This document shows positions 43,142 to 54,661 of a stretch of 64,000 nt of DNA, in pieces. Origin of the DNA: Membranipora membranacea (taxonomy: Eukaryota > Bryozoa > Gymnolaemata > Cheilostomatida > Membraniporidae). A program made the position numbers and the translations under genes. The stretch is from NCBI GenBank assembly GCA_914767715.1, contig OU612065.1:14386001-14450000 (forward strand), written 5' to 3'. How positions within the stretch are numbered: the first letter of the stretch is position 1; every line of letters begins with the position of its first letter. The notes beneath the pieces are model-generated. The model made no database searches. It saw nothing but the letters and a program-made list of their open reading frames with translations, and was not told the origin of the DNA.

Positions 43142-45344
43142 ATTATCTATGCTAATAAAATACATCGTATAACAACGATCAGAGCCGTTACTGACAGAAC
43201 TTGAAAAACAGGAGAGCTCCTTATCCTCTACACAATGGTTGCTTTCATTTTTTAGGGTACGCAACTAAGAAAAGTTGCTAACCTCTACAGAATTCACCTC
43301 TCCCACCATACTCATGTTTAGAGCATTGAGCACTGGCATATTTTTTGATAGACGTTCTGGGGGCATTGTCCCAATATTGTATGCTTTTATGGACCTAAAA
43401 CCATGAGTGAAAAGATGGCTTAGAAAGCATTTGATATAGATATGAAGACTTGATGATTTCCTCCAACCCACACAAAAACCAGGTTGTAAGGTCAATAGAA
43501 AAGCTATTAAATGAAAAACCGACATATTTGTTGTGATATTAGATTTGTTGTGATATTAGATTTTATCACCCTGGATGTACATTTTGTCGATGGGAGGTTA
43601 AAAGAATAGATTATAATCTTATAATCTTAATCTTGAAATCTTAAAATCGCATAATCTTTGGTTTATTTCAAATTTAGCATCTGAGTTCTACATCAATGCT
43701 CGTGGTTAACACTAGTGCGGTTAAAATGATAATATCTTCACCATTTATCATGGTTTATCCTATTCATAAACTTATGAATGTGAATAAATACTATAAATAA
43801 AAATAAGTGAGGAGACAATCCTGCTACCTTCAATATACTTCACTAAATATTCTGAATTGCCATTGTGTCATATTCCTATTAGCTGTCGGTGAAAAGGGAG
43901 TGAAAAGGTTTACAGCTTATGCCAATTGGACAGAGCTTGCTGGTAACCTGATAAATCTGACTTTGAGTAACAGCCTGTGAACACACGTCCCCTCAATTAA
44001 GTTCCACCTTCCCCGTCAGGTGATGTACTCGACATGTCTTGGATGATTGCTAATATTGTCTGTTTGTGTACAACTACACTCCATTATCTTAAACATGCTA
44101 TTTAGGATACTACATAATCCTGTATGAAGACCCTCTCCTCTCTGTCAATGTCAGGTGACCTAATGCCACTAAGCTGTTTTGGTCAGGGACATAGAAATTC
44201 TCTTTGACTGTGTAGTCCACCCTTCAGCGTTGAACTGTTCACGAAATTGAAGGTTCTCACTGTTCTCTTCTTTTCTCTTTGTTTTAAGAGACACTGATAT
44301 CAATTTTTAAATTTAAAACAGCTAATGACAGTACTCATGCACGATTGAAGCCAGGTAAAAACGAAGCATCATATTTTTTCTCAAACAAGTAACATAAAAC
44401 ATAATAAACCTCATTAAATCCATTCCAAATCTTCCAAATTGATGATGCTGATCAGGGAATCCAGTTTTGATGGCATTATAATCTGTCATCTGTAATTTGA
44501 GTGCTGATTGTAAACAAATTGACAAGTAGTTTATATTATTGTTTATATTTCACATCGTATAATTGAAGTACTGAAGTTTTTGTAGTAGTTGTAACTGATT
44601 GTAGCAAATCGCTGTCAGTTCGGTACAACTTGTATATCAAACAAAACCCGTCAACCAGACAGGACAGAGGCGGTGAAGGGTTCAGAACTTTTTTAGAGCT
44701 GTAAGTGTGGTATTTCAATGAAAGTAATGATCATTGGCTAGCTGTGTCATCCCAATATTTTTCAATGCGTCTTTTGTGGTGCAGTTTGGTTTCTACAAAT
44801 AGATGAGCTGTGCCATGTATTTTTTTCTTCATTACCTGAACTACGTCATCAGAAGTACGTTGATATGTTACGATTCCAAGGATAGCATAGATTGTTCTCG
44901 GTAATGATAGTACGTAGGGTGTTGTACCCGCACAATATGTAGTGATGTTACTATTGTTTCAAGTTGGCCTGATGGTTTTTTATGTTGGGTTATTGAATTT
45001 TGGACGCTCGTCACTCATACCAGTATAACGCTCATATAACGCTCATACCAGTATAATGCTTCACTTGTGCCATAGGAACTACTATATATACATTACACAA
45101 CCCAGTGATTTACAAAATTGATAAAAAAACAAGTATGCCATAATTGAACCATAAGTGTGGCACAACAGATAAGAATTTCATTACGATGTCATCAATCATT
45201 GCCACTATAACTTTCAGGCATGTTTATAGGGATCATTCTATCATGTAAGGTCACAGCAGGAACAGATTTTGGTTAAATAAGTCGCACCTGTGGCAAATTG
45301 ATATCACCGCTCGCTCGCTGGGGAGGAGAAAAATATAGTATATC
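43142..45344. other. Intergenic region between L5 and L6
   Basis: No exon seen. A small imperfect tandem of TATAACGCTCAT-like units lies near 45020-45060. Just before the L6 start there is an AT-rich stretch. Otherwise nothing recognised. Confidence 0.5.
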
Positions 45345-48300
45345 ATGTATCATCACACACTATCTATGATCATAGCCGGAATTCTTTTCTCTAATATCTC
45401 TGGTGAGTTACATCTGCAGTCTAGAGTTTCTATTCCTGTTATTGAATTTTCAAGGCTTCATTGACACTGATGCTTGTGACTTGTATTCAATTTGGAAGAA
45501 TGCGGTTCTACATCGTCTCTAGGGTGAAGTGATGTCCATTCTGTTATGCAAGCATCAGAAAACTGAATAGGTTTAACCGCAGAGTTTGACTAGCAATGAC
45601 TAAAACTCAGACTTCCAATGATTGTGCGAGTTAAAGTCATTTGGCTGGTCGACCAAATAGCATTGACTTGTTGCTCGAAAATAAAACCTCTTTCTTCTAC
45701 ATCTGGAACGACTTAAGTTCTATAAATGAACTCGATAGAACAGCAACTACTGTTGGTAAATTGTCTTGTTATTGTTTTTCCAGAGATTTTTGGCCAAGCG
45801 CCAGATGATTGCTTGGATTGTTTGAGGAAGGTATGTAAAATGTTCATTGATTCTATAAGATAAATGTACTTGTACCACACTTCACACCCTACAAGGACAA
45901 TTTTATTTAGAGGAGCAGATTGCACATGCTGTCTACATGGGGATAATAACACACCGTTACATTCATGCCGCAATATAGTTATTGACAACCTTACTTCTGA
46001 GCCCGGCCAAGTCATCTAGCCGCCCGTGGTATGCCCTGAGACAAACGAGCATCACCGCTGTTCCTCATCATAAACGCTGTCTTATAATCTTTTAACTCTG
46101 GGATGTCATGTGGTATACTTGTTCTGCGGTTTGTATGCTGATTGAGAAGGAGAATGTGATTCAGAGGTGGATCCTTGTCTCAAACCCCCTTAATAACCGC
46201 CTACCTAACCAAACCCCCTGCCTACGGCAGCAATCGCCATCCCGAAAGCTTTGAAGGGCTGGCTGTGCTTTATAATTGCCATATTTTCTCTTCCAAATAT
46301 CTTAATTCAACATATTGCAGAATAGGCCAGTTGATGGTTGTATTACACTTGAAGACGGTAGAACCTTCTGCGGACCACTGAGATTGTCTCAAACTTACTT
46401 CTCTGTCTGTGCTAGAGGGGAGAAACAATTGGGTAAGTTTCCTACATATCCAACACTCTTCACCAATAATTGTCATTCTTCTCTTCACAAAAGATAATGA
46501 AAATGTTAACAAGTCATTGCATATTTGATGTCGAGGTTCTGGTAAACCTTAGACCAAGTTTGATCCATTTGCCTGCACTCGGAGATGCCCCCCTCCCTCC
46601 ACATGTCACACCGGCGTGACCAGTGGAAGGGAGCAGCTGGAATGCAGGCAATTGGATTAAACTTGATCTAGGTAAAACTGTACAGATTGATAAACCATTG
46701 ATGATTATCCTTATCCGGTAAACCAAGAGGTGAATTTTGATGTTCCATATTTTTGTAGAGCAAACTAGGTTTGAGACATGCGCACAGGATCTGGAATGTG
46801 CCAAGCTGTGTGTTAGAGCTTATCAATCTAGGAATCAGGATTCCTGTCGCCTTGCTAGACAAAAACTTCTAGGAGAAAGCCAATATCAGCTGACCTGCGC
46901 AGACTATGGCAGAATGCATTTCGGTGGGCTAGGAAGCTGTGGTAATCCGGACACTCCTAATATCATGGAATATATTGCCAACCTTACCATGTTCTGTGGA
47001 TGTGCAGGTAAGATAACTATTTAATCGTATTGCTCTCAGTTATTGTTTTGGCATGTAGCAACAGGCGCTCAACATTGGACATACTGTGTAAATATGTAAA
47101 ACAATATATACTATTGCAGATTGTGAATATACTTTTAGTGGTCATACCACTAATATAATATATTATTCGAGACAGCGACTTGGCTCAAACTGCCCTCAGA
47201 GATAGACAGCTATTTATCTTAACTCGCTATTTTTAGCGGGAAATGTGCACCTCATGCCATATAGTGGAGGCTTTCCAGATGAGATCTATCAGAATATTTA
47301 TAATAATTTTTTTCCTGGTTTCACCTACAAACAAAGCAGGCATATGACTGCCTGACTCATGTATTTTTGGCATTAAATTATAATCAGTCATAAGTCATGA
47401 GGAAGATCTTCCTCAATAAACATAAAATAAACATACATATTATGTATGTTTATTTTATGTTTATTCAAGTTTGATAACTGTGTAAAGCTTCAAATCTGAT
47501 TTCGTACCTAAGACTCAGCTCACATTTAAACTGCACTTGTCCGTGGATGGTGATATTTGCAAATGCAAATGCAAAGCTATTCACTGCCAGACGATTGGTA
47601 CCACTGAAGTTGTGGGTTAGAGTCCCACAGGGGGAGCTTTCAAGGTTGATCGTTCTAGCCCTCTCCCCTCCCCCCACACCCTCTGGTGTATACCTCTCCT
47701 CTAGATTGTATGTTGGAACATAATGGATAAGAGGTATCATTTTTCTGTACAGCATGTCATTTGGTGAATAACGAAGTTTCAACAGTGACAGGGTCCCCCA
47801 GAAATGGTACACATACCAAATTATGTATTTTTAGTTGTCGGTGAAGCCTGTCCAAGTACTACTCTATTACCGGCAATAACCCCGACTCAGGAGATCACCA
47901 GTGGACAGCTGTTAGTGTATATCCTACCACCTGTATGTGGACTGGTGTTAGTCATTGTGTTGACTGTATGTATAGTCTGCTATTGCTCCTTTAGAAAAGA
48001 GATCAGGCTAGCGAAGATGGGTATGTATGTGATCTGTAGTCTCAAATACAATTTGTTAACTAGTAATGTGTCTGCTGCTATCATGCCCCAAAGGAAGACG
48101 TATTTTGCTGGCAGTTATCGCGATCATAGTTGTAATAAAAAAAAGCTATCCCGTTGACTCCGCCAGCATATAATCGATGAGTAAAATTCATGTTTTCTCG
48201 AGCTTTATCATTATGACGGAGAAAGGCTGATTTTAATCACAGGTATATAAAATCCAACCATCGTTGTTTTCCATTTATTGAGTGGAAATGTTAACAGTCA

Positions 48301-48979
48301 ATATTTTTACAATATTTCAGCCGCCAAAGAGTCTAAGACATTTGACCCTAAAAGTGATGCCATGGAACTGAAATACCCCTCCACTCCGAATGTTAGCAGC
48401 ATGAGAAACTTCCAGTTAGCAACGGAAATAGTTGGCGGGAACATCAATCCGAATCGAGCTCACCACGACACAAGCAGACCCATATTACCTCCACGAGTTC
48501 AGTACACAGCTGCAACAGCACCGTTTGAACCTAAGGCTATGACCGATAAACTTGTGAGGGATCCACAGCATACACACGACTGTCAGAATGACTATTGTGT
48601 TGACATTCCAACTAAACTGCAACCTCGAATACAAGGGAAAGAAAAAATCCCCTCGACTAGCAACCAGGAAACAATTACAATGAAGCCAAGAGCGGATATT
48701 TCCTCTATGAAGGAAACTGTAACCACAGTCTTATCAGTGAGTAATGAGAGGGAGGGGCATGCATCTGATGAGGAAAGAATAGAAATCTATTTCTCACCTA
48801 CTGCACCTGCAGTGTGTGGTAATCTCTATGAGAATGCAGACATTTTATCAAAACATTCAATTGTAAGTTTGCCCAATACACACCACTCCTCTGTTCCAAT
48901 ACCAGCACCGAGAAGCGCTACTTCTACACCTACACATCACAACAGGTCAAACCACTACACAAATGAGAGCTTTAGTTAA
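45345..48979 (+). CDS. i-type lysozyme-like single-pass transmembrane protein L6
   Basis: Six exons: 45345-45402, 45784-45830, 46321-46432, 46759-47007, 47835-48020, 48321-48979. In-frame product of 436 residues. Signal peptide (MIIAGILFSNIS), DDCLDCLRK, CGPLRL, CAKLCVRAYQ, CADYGRMHFGG, SCGN and CGCA follow the family pattern. The expected catalytic Glu is absent (RPVDGC), as in L5. A transmembrane helix (~181-206, GLVLVIVLTVCIVCYC) precedes FRKEIR. The 220-residue tail carries PILPPR, several Tyr sites, NLYENADIL (Tyr codon 48827-48829) and PIPAPRS (48896-48913), the latter two matching the L3 and L5 tail motifs. Expected at the plasma membrane with the lysozyme-like domain outside. Intron 4 contains a SINE and two perfect palindromes. 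Function inferred only. Confidence 0.78.
46546..46676. repeat. ~130-bp inverted-repeat element in L6 intron 3
   Basis: Outer arms (AAGTTTGATCCATTTGCCTGCA and its near complement) and inner arms (CCTCCACATGTCACACCGG) form a long hairpin. The flanks GGTAAACC and GGTAAAAC could be an 8-bp duplication with one mismatch. MITE-like. Confidence 0.6.
47399..47465. repeat. Two adjacent perfect palindromes in L6 intron 4
   Basis: 47399-47414 is a 16-bp perfect palindrome (GAGGAAGATCTTCCTC). It abuts 47415-47465, which has perfect 25-bp arms around one base (AATAAACATAAAATAAAC...). The second would extrude readily as a hairpin. Confidence 0.8.
47585..47705 (+). repeat. tRNA-like SINE, family 2
   Basis: CTGCCAGACGATTGGTACCA then GTGGGTTAGAGTCCCAC (degenerate B box), GGGGAGCTTTCAAGGTTGAT and CTCTGGTGTATA. 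It matches, over about 100 bases, the minus-strand sequence at 56390-56495. Two copies with the same order of blocks show a dispersed SINE. No full tRNA fold. Confidence 0.6.
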
Positions 48980-49723
48980 TACTGAGACTGTTTCGTTACT
49001 GTCTCGAGTTGATATTTTTGTTGAGTATGTTCATCCCTGAGACCATGTTCACAGCTATACTCTCTTGTTTTCTACCTCACTTTTTTTACTGCTGTATGTG
49101 CCATAAATCATGTTCAAACACATTGTTAATCTGTCATAAGATTTATTATTGCTATTGGCTAAGTCCATGCGTTTCTTGAAGGGACTCAGAGATGAAAATT
49201 CCTATTTAGAATGTGGTTGCTTAGTGTCTCTTCATCTTGAAAGTATATCAATTTTTGGTCTTACCTGACGGTTTTTATGCGGGAGGAGCTTTTTGTCTAA
49301 AACACCAAATATTTTACACCACACTATGAAACAATTCTAGATTTTTACTGTACAATTTTTAATATCTACTATCACTGAGACAGCATTATATGTAAAGATG
49401 CCGATGGATGCCTTCAGAAATTCTTGTTAGAATTAATACCTCCAAACTACAATAAACATCTTTTAACATTAAAAAACTGGTATAATAAGGCAAGCATCCT
49501 TCCAGATAATGATAGCTTATCATAGACTTTATAATTATTATTAAGTCTATGTAGCCTACTAAAGATTCCCCAGGGTTGATCCGCATGTTCATCACTATCT
49601 TTAGCAACTACAGTATAGTAGGACGAACCTTAGTTACAGTTGGTAATTCATCACATCGAAGTTGTCTCCCATCTCTGATATGGTGCTACCTCAGGAACTC
49701 TTGAATCAAGAATGGATATATAA
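48980..49723. other. Region between L6 and the P-type transposon
   Basis: No gene seen. Presumably the 3' UTR of L6 followed by intergenic sequence. No recognisable repeat. Confidence 0.45.
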
Positions 49724-49731
49724 GAAATACC

Positions 49732-50232
49732 CATAGACCTACTAATAATAAACCTAGACAGGTGACCTGCGCAGCTGAAGTGAGGCCTATAATAACCGGA
49801 ATTCCCCAATGACATAACGTTACTGTGTTGTGCACAGTGAGTGCTGCAATGAATGGTTTTACTATATGAGCATGACTGATTGTTAGCTATAATGTCATTT
49901 TTCTCATAGAGATATCGAAGACTGATGCCTACAAGTTAATTTTATCTGGAGGGTAATGTAACAAGCAACGTCATAGTCTCTGAATTTTTTCTCTAGCTCA
50001 AATATTGAATGAGATACGACCATTAGAAGCCAGCAATATCTGTAAACGGTGATACATTATTTAAGCATTGCAGCAAGAAAATAGCATTTTTCTCACAGAT
50101 TCATCGAGAAATTATGCAAGCAAGTTAATTTTATGTGAAATGTGATGGACCAAGCCAGCTGTAAGTCTTTGAATTTTGTATCTGACTCAAATATTAAGTG
50201 AGTTACGTCCATTAGAAGTCGGAAATGTCATG
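49732..50232 (+). repeat. Left inverted arm of P-type element
   Basis: Inverted copy of 54144-54653. Starts CATAGACC and includes two related ~150-bp subterminal units, the likely transposase-binding regions by analogy with Drosophila P. Confidence 0.8.
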
Positions 50233-50538
50233 ACTCAATGACTGACTGTTGCATGAAAATATTTGTTTATGTTACCATGTGGGTGTGCTGCCATCAGTTG
50301 ATGACTCAAAGCATGGCTAGCTAAAAATAGCTTTAACCTTGGTCAACCTTGCACATGCTGTGTCCATCTGTATTGTAGCTCAAGGGGTTTGTGACACGTC
50401 CCCATAAGTAGCCTGATCTTGAAAGTTATCGCTGTAGGATTTTGGGTTAGCCTAATTGTTACATACTCTTCATTGGTGGGCTTTGCCTTATTGAGACTAA
50501 ACTGTCCAGTGGCTCAGTGGATTTCTTGCACACATGAC

Positions 50539-53500
50539 ATGGCATCAACATCGCAATCGGTAAGATAAGATTCATAACTACACTTGTGTTTTAATTTTGT
50601 TTCAGTTCCATGGTATGGTATGCTCTACTTTTCAATACTGTCAGGTAAAGGTGGCAATGACAGGCGCGACATTATGCTCCTTTTTCACTCTCTCAAAGTA
50701 GGAGAAAGATTGATGTGATGTTTATGAGTTTCTCAATTTTACAGGCCAGTAAAAGTAGCCGACACTGCTGCTGTGCTTTTGGCTGTAACAACACACCAAT
50801 TAAGGATGCAAGCCTCACCTTCCACCGTTTTCCGCCTCAGCAGGAACGCCGTGACAAATGGATCGAAGCAGTGTCCCGTAAAGATTGGAAACCGAACACA
50901 AACTCTGTTCTATGCAGCAAGCATTTTGGAAAAAGTGCATACAGAGTGCCTCCTAACCTTCCAGGGAGACGGGCTATGCTCTACCCGAATGCAGTGCCTA
51001 CTATATTTCCGGAGTATCCTGCGTATCTACGACCCCCACAACCCAAAAAACGTAGAGTGTTAAGCAGAGACGCTGCAAACACCCCGAGTTCCAGCGCAGA
51101 AACTACTGAGGATTTACATACTGTGCAAACAGATACAGTTCCTGCTGAAGCAGCAGAACCTGCAGTTCCGGATATACCCTTAATACTGAGAAGCGATGCG
51201 CCGCAGGAGGGGCGTGGGCGTAAGAAGACAACTCATGAAGCCAAAATTCCGAAACTAAGGAGGCGAATAAAGACATTGCAGCAACGCATACGCAGATTTG
51301 AGAAGAAGGAGAGAGTACAACGTAACTTGATAGGTATCTTAGAAAAGGAAAATAAGCTGCAGGCTGCTCAGCTGGGCACAATCGATGGTGTTATGAAGGA
51401 ACTGGTGAATAATGAAGCTGTAAATAAAGGAAAAAAACAATCTAGATCGTATAGTGATGACATAAAAAGTTTTGCTATCACTATACATTATTATTCGCCG
51501 AAAGCCTATAGATATTTGCGAAACAACTTCAGTCTCCCTTCAACAAGGACCATCAGAAGTTGGTTTGAAACAGTGAATTGTGAAGCAGGCTTTCTTGTTG
51601 GTGTGATAAAAGCAATACCTAAGGACTCGAAACCATATAGCTTGGCTATCGATAGTATGGCCATACGGAAGCGCTTGGTTGTGAACAAACACACTTATAA
51701 AATTGACGGTAGAGTTACTGTTGGAGCTAATATGGAGAAGCTTGCAACTGAAGCTCTCGTGTTTCTGTTAGTTCCTATATTGGGTGGACCCAGACATCCT
51801 ATAGGGTACTTCCTTGTTGATAAGGTCGACAGCGATGTCCAACAGCAACTTATAGTCGACTGCCTGAAACTAACAGCAGAGAATGGTATCAGCATTGTTA
51901 ATATAACATGTGATGGAGCACGCTCAAACGTTCTAACTCTAGAGAAACTTGGTGCCAAGATACCAGCAAAGCCGTATTTCAAGCACCCATCAATGGAACA
52001 TAACGTTTATACTAGTCTTGATGCCGCTCACATGTTAAAATTGGCACGGAATGCATTTGGCTCTCTGAGACGATTTAACTCTGAGAATGGGGAGATTGAC
52101 TATATTGAGATGCTTCATAAACTACAGGAAGAGATGGGCGTGAGGCTAGAGAACAAGCTATCAAAGCGCCATATGAAGTGGCAAAACATGAAAATGAAAG
52201 TGCGACTAGCAGCACAAATGTTATCGTCATCAGTAGCCGATGCCCTGGAATACCTAAAACAGACCAATCCAAAGTTCAAAGATTCAGAGCCTACGATAGA
52301 ATTCATACGCAAAGTCAGTTGACTGAATTACCAAAAACATGTATTCTGGGATGTTTGCTAACACTACTATTTGTAATAATAGCGTTGAAGAATCTTGATT
52401 TCAATAACATTCTACGAATTATCTTTGTCATGGAGTTAAGTGCCCTTGCTAACAAGATTTTAAGGCTGCGATATAGAAACAAGAAATCAAGCCACCAATC
52501 TTGAAAAACGATTTGACATCTAATTCAGTTTTGTTTTATCACTTCTTCTTCACAACAAATTTTTACAATTTCAGATGGACAGGCTCTTTGACATTCTCAA
52601 CAGTAGTAGCCCATTCGGCAGAGGTTTCAAAAGCCCTCTGACGCGTGAGAACATAGGATTCAAAGAAAAGGATCTACAGGAAATAGGCCGATACCTCAAA
52701 ACTCTCACACTTCTCACTGGGAAACCAATATCTCAGAGTGGTCGCAAAACATTTGTGATGGGCTTTGAAACAGCATCTACCTCATTCATAGCAGTTTCAA
52801 AAACGATCTTTGACACTTACCCCGGAGCTAAGTATGTACGCGGATACCAGATGGGACAAGATCATATAGAAACATTGTTCTCTAAAATAAGATCCAGGGG
52901 AGGATTTAACAACAACCCTGATATTCTATCATTCAAGTCGTCGTTGAAGTCTCTGCTAGTCAAGAGCGATATAACGCCAAGCTCCTCGGCTAACTGTATA
53001 GAACTAGATCCAAGTCAGCAGCAAGGCACTCTCGGGTCACTTCTCTTCAGCGCAAAGAAGAAGAAAAAGAAATCAGATGACGAAGAACTCGAAGAGGAAT
53101 TCTTTGAGGATGAAGGAGGACAGTTGGATCTCACCATAACAAAACCCATCATCGACATAGCAGACTACATCGGTAAGTAATGGCCCCAATTAGCATAATT
53201 AACATTTCAGTTGCTTAGTTTTATAACAGCAAACTTTCATTTGAAATATATACTCCTTTTAAATTTTCACATCACACAACAAGCTATATATTGAAAAAAC
53301 TAATAAAAGCAAGATAGTGTTGCTAAAAATTTAAGAAGCTTGGACTTGACGTTTCTTATGACGGGGGTGTAACAAAAACCCCAAACATCATGTTCTGGTA
53401 TGATTCTAAGTTCAGTTTACTTTTTTTTCACTCATAAAAGATCTAGTACTAACCACCCTTCTAGATTTACAAAATTCCCACATGCATAAACCTCACCTTC

Positions 53501-53981
53501 TATAGGGACCAACATTGATTGAATGGGCTTATTCGATTACTTTGTAGGAGGGTATGTCATCCGCTCGACAAAACTGAACTGTTCAGACTGTAGAGATTCA
53601 CTTATAGATACAGACACTAACGACCCGAAAGATGCTACTACACTGGTGTCCGTCAAGAATAGGGGCGGGCTTGTTGTACTTTCTCCCAACACAAAGAAGC
53701 TCTTCGTAGTGAGCGAGCAACTGCTCCGCAATTATATAACATGCAATGGTGTTGACACAAACATACTTATCAAAACCCGAAACAGAGTCCTCAACCATAT
53801 TCTTTTAGGAAATTTGCATGGATTTATGAAATGTGCTGTGCATTCCACTTCAACAATCAGATCCCTTATCCACCGATACATAATGATACGAGTTCATTAC
53901 GAAACCCAGAAGATAATATCAGAGAAAAATGAAAATATCCGATCTAAACTTAATAGATTGGTAATATTTCAGCATCAGTAA
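50539..53981 (+). CDS. THAP-domain P-element transposase (THAP9-like), intact
   Basis: Four exons: 50539-50559, 50745-52313, 52575-53172, 53548-53981. They join in frame to 873 residues, close to THAP9 length. The N-terminal THAP zinc finger has a Cys cluster (CCCAFGC), LCSKHF and the AVPTIFP box. Next are a basic Leu-rich coiled region and an RNase-H-like transposase core with acidic residues in AIDSM (~308) and TCDGARSN (~396), DAAH, and Glu in QDHIETLF followed by GGFNNNP (~629). The C-terminus has GGYVIRS and a CSDCR Cys pair. Splicing was chosen so that DYIG joins GYVIRS across the third intron, restoring a conserved P-type junction. The intron-2 donor is GTCAGT, weaker than usual. Role: cuts at the element ends and reinserts, probably with GTP as cofactor as in P. 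Whether it is expressed is unknown. Confidence 0.85.
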
Positions 53982-54143
53982 CTGGTCTATCTATGCATAT
54001 CATGATATAAAGTATGCAACTCGTACTTCTAGTGGTACTTCTGGATGTACAGTTGCATAATAAGAATAAGACTTCTCATTTATTACAACCAATGCAAGAC
54101 ACATTATTTATCTTCACTGTTGCTCCTTGCTATAACGTTTACA

Positions 54144-54653
54144 GATATTGCCGACTTCAAATGGTTGTATCTCATTCAATATTTAAGCTAGAGAAAATAT
54201 TCAGAGACAATGGCGTTGCTTGGTACATCACCTTTCAGATAAAATTAACTTGCTTGCATAATTTCTCGATGAATCTGTGAGAAAAATGCTATTTTCTTGC
54301 TGCAATGCTTAAATAATGTATCACCGTTTACAGATATTGCTGGCTTCTAATGGTTGTATCTCATTCAATATTTGAGCTAGAGAAAAAATTCAGAGACTAT
54401 GACGTTGCTTGTTACATCACCCTCCAGATAAAATTAACTTGTAGGCATCAGTCTTCGATATCTCTATGAGAAAAATGACATTATAGCTAATAATCAGTCA
54501 TGCTCATATAGTAAAACCATTCATTGCAGCATGCACTGTGCACAACACAGTATCGTTGTGTCATTGGGGAATTCCAGTTATTATAGGCCTCACTGCTCAC
54601 TGTATAAGCTCTATATCTGTCACCTGTCTAGGTTTATTATTAGTAGGTCTATG
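54144..54653 (-). repeat. Right inverted arm of P-type element
   Basis: Complement of the left arm 49732-50232 with scattered mismatches. Ends GGTCTATG next to the target duplication. Contains the same two subterminal units. Confidence 0.8.
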
Positions 54654-54661
54654 GAAATACC

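Larger units (their letters stand above)
49732..54653 (+). mobile_element. Complete P-superfamily DNA transposon (4,922 bp)
   Basis: Termini CATAGACCTACTAATAAT and its complement, flanked on both sides by the perfect 8-bp duplication GAAATACC (49724-49731 and 54654-54661). CA...TG ends and an 8-bp duplication are the hallmarks of P elements. Inverted arms of about 500 bp (49732-50232 and 54144-54653) each hold two copies of a ~150-bp subterminal unit (core AAGTTAATTTTAT, ATTGAATGAGATAC, CCATTAGAAG). Between the arms lies one intact four-exon THAP-type transposase. Matching ends, duplication and an open frame suggest a recently active, possibly still autonomous element. It lies between L6 and the 276-residue gene and breaks neither. 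Confidence 0.88.

Noticed and set aside
52314-52574. Frameshift or truncation of the P-type transposase after the second exon
   Set aside because: A GT-AG intron at this place joins the frames exactly where the conserved protein continues; the same holds at 53173-53547.
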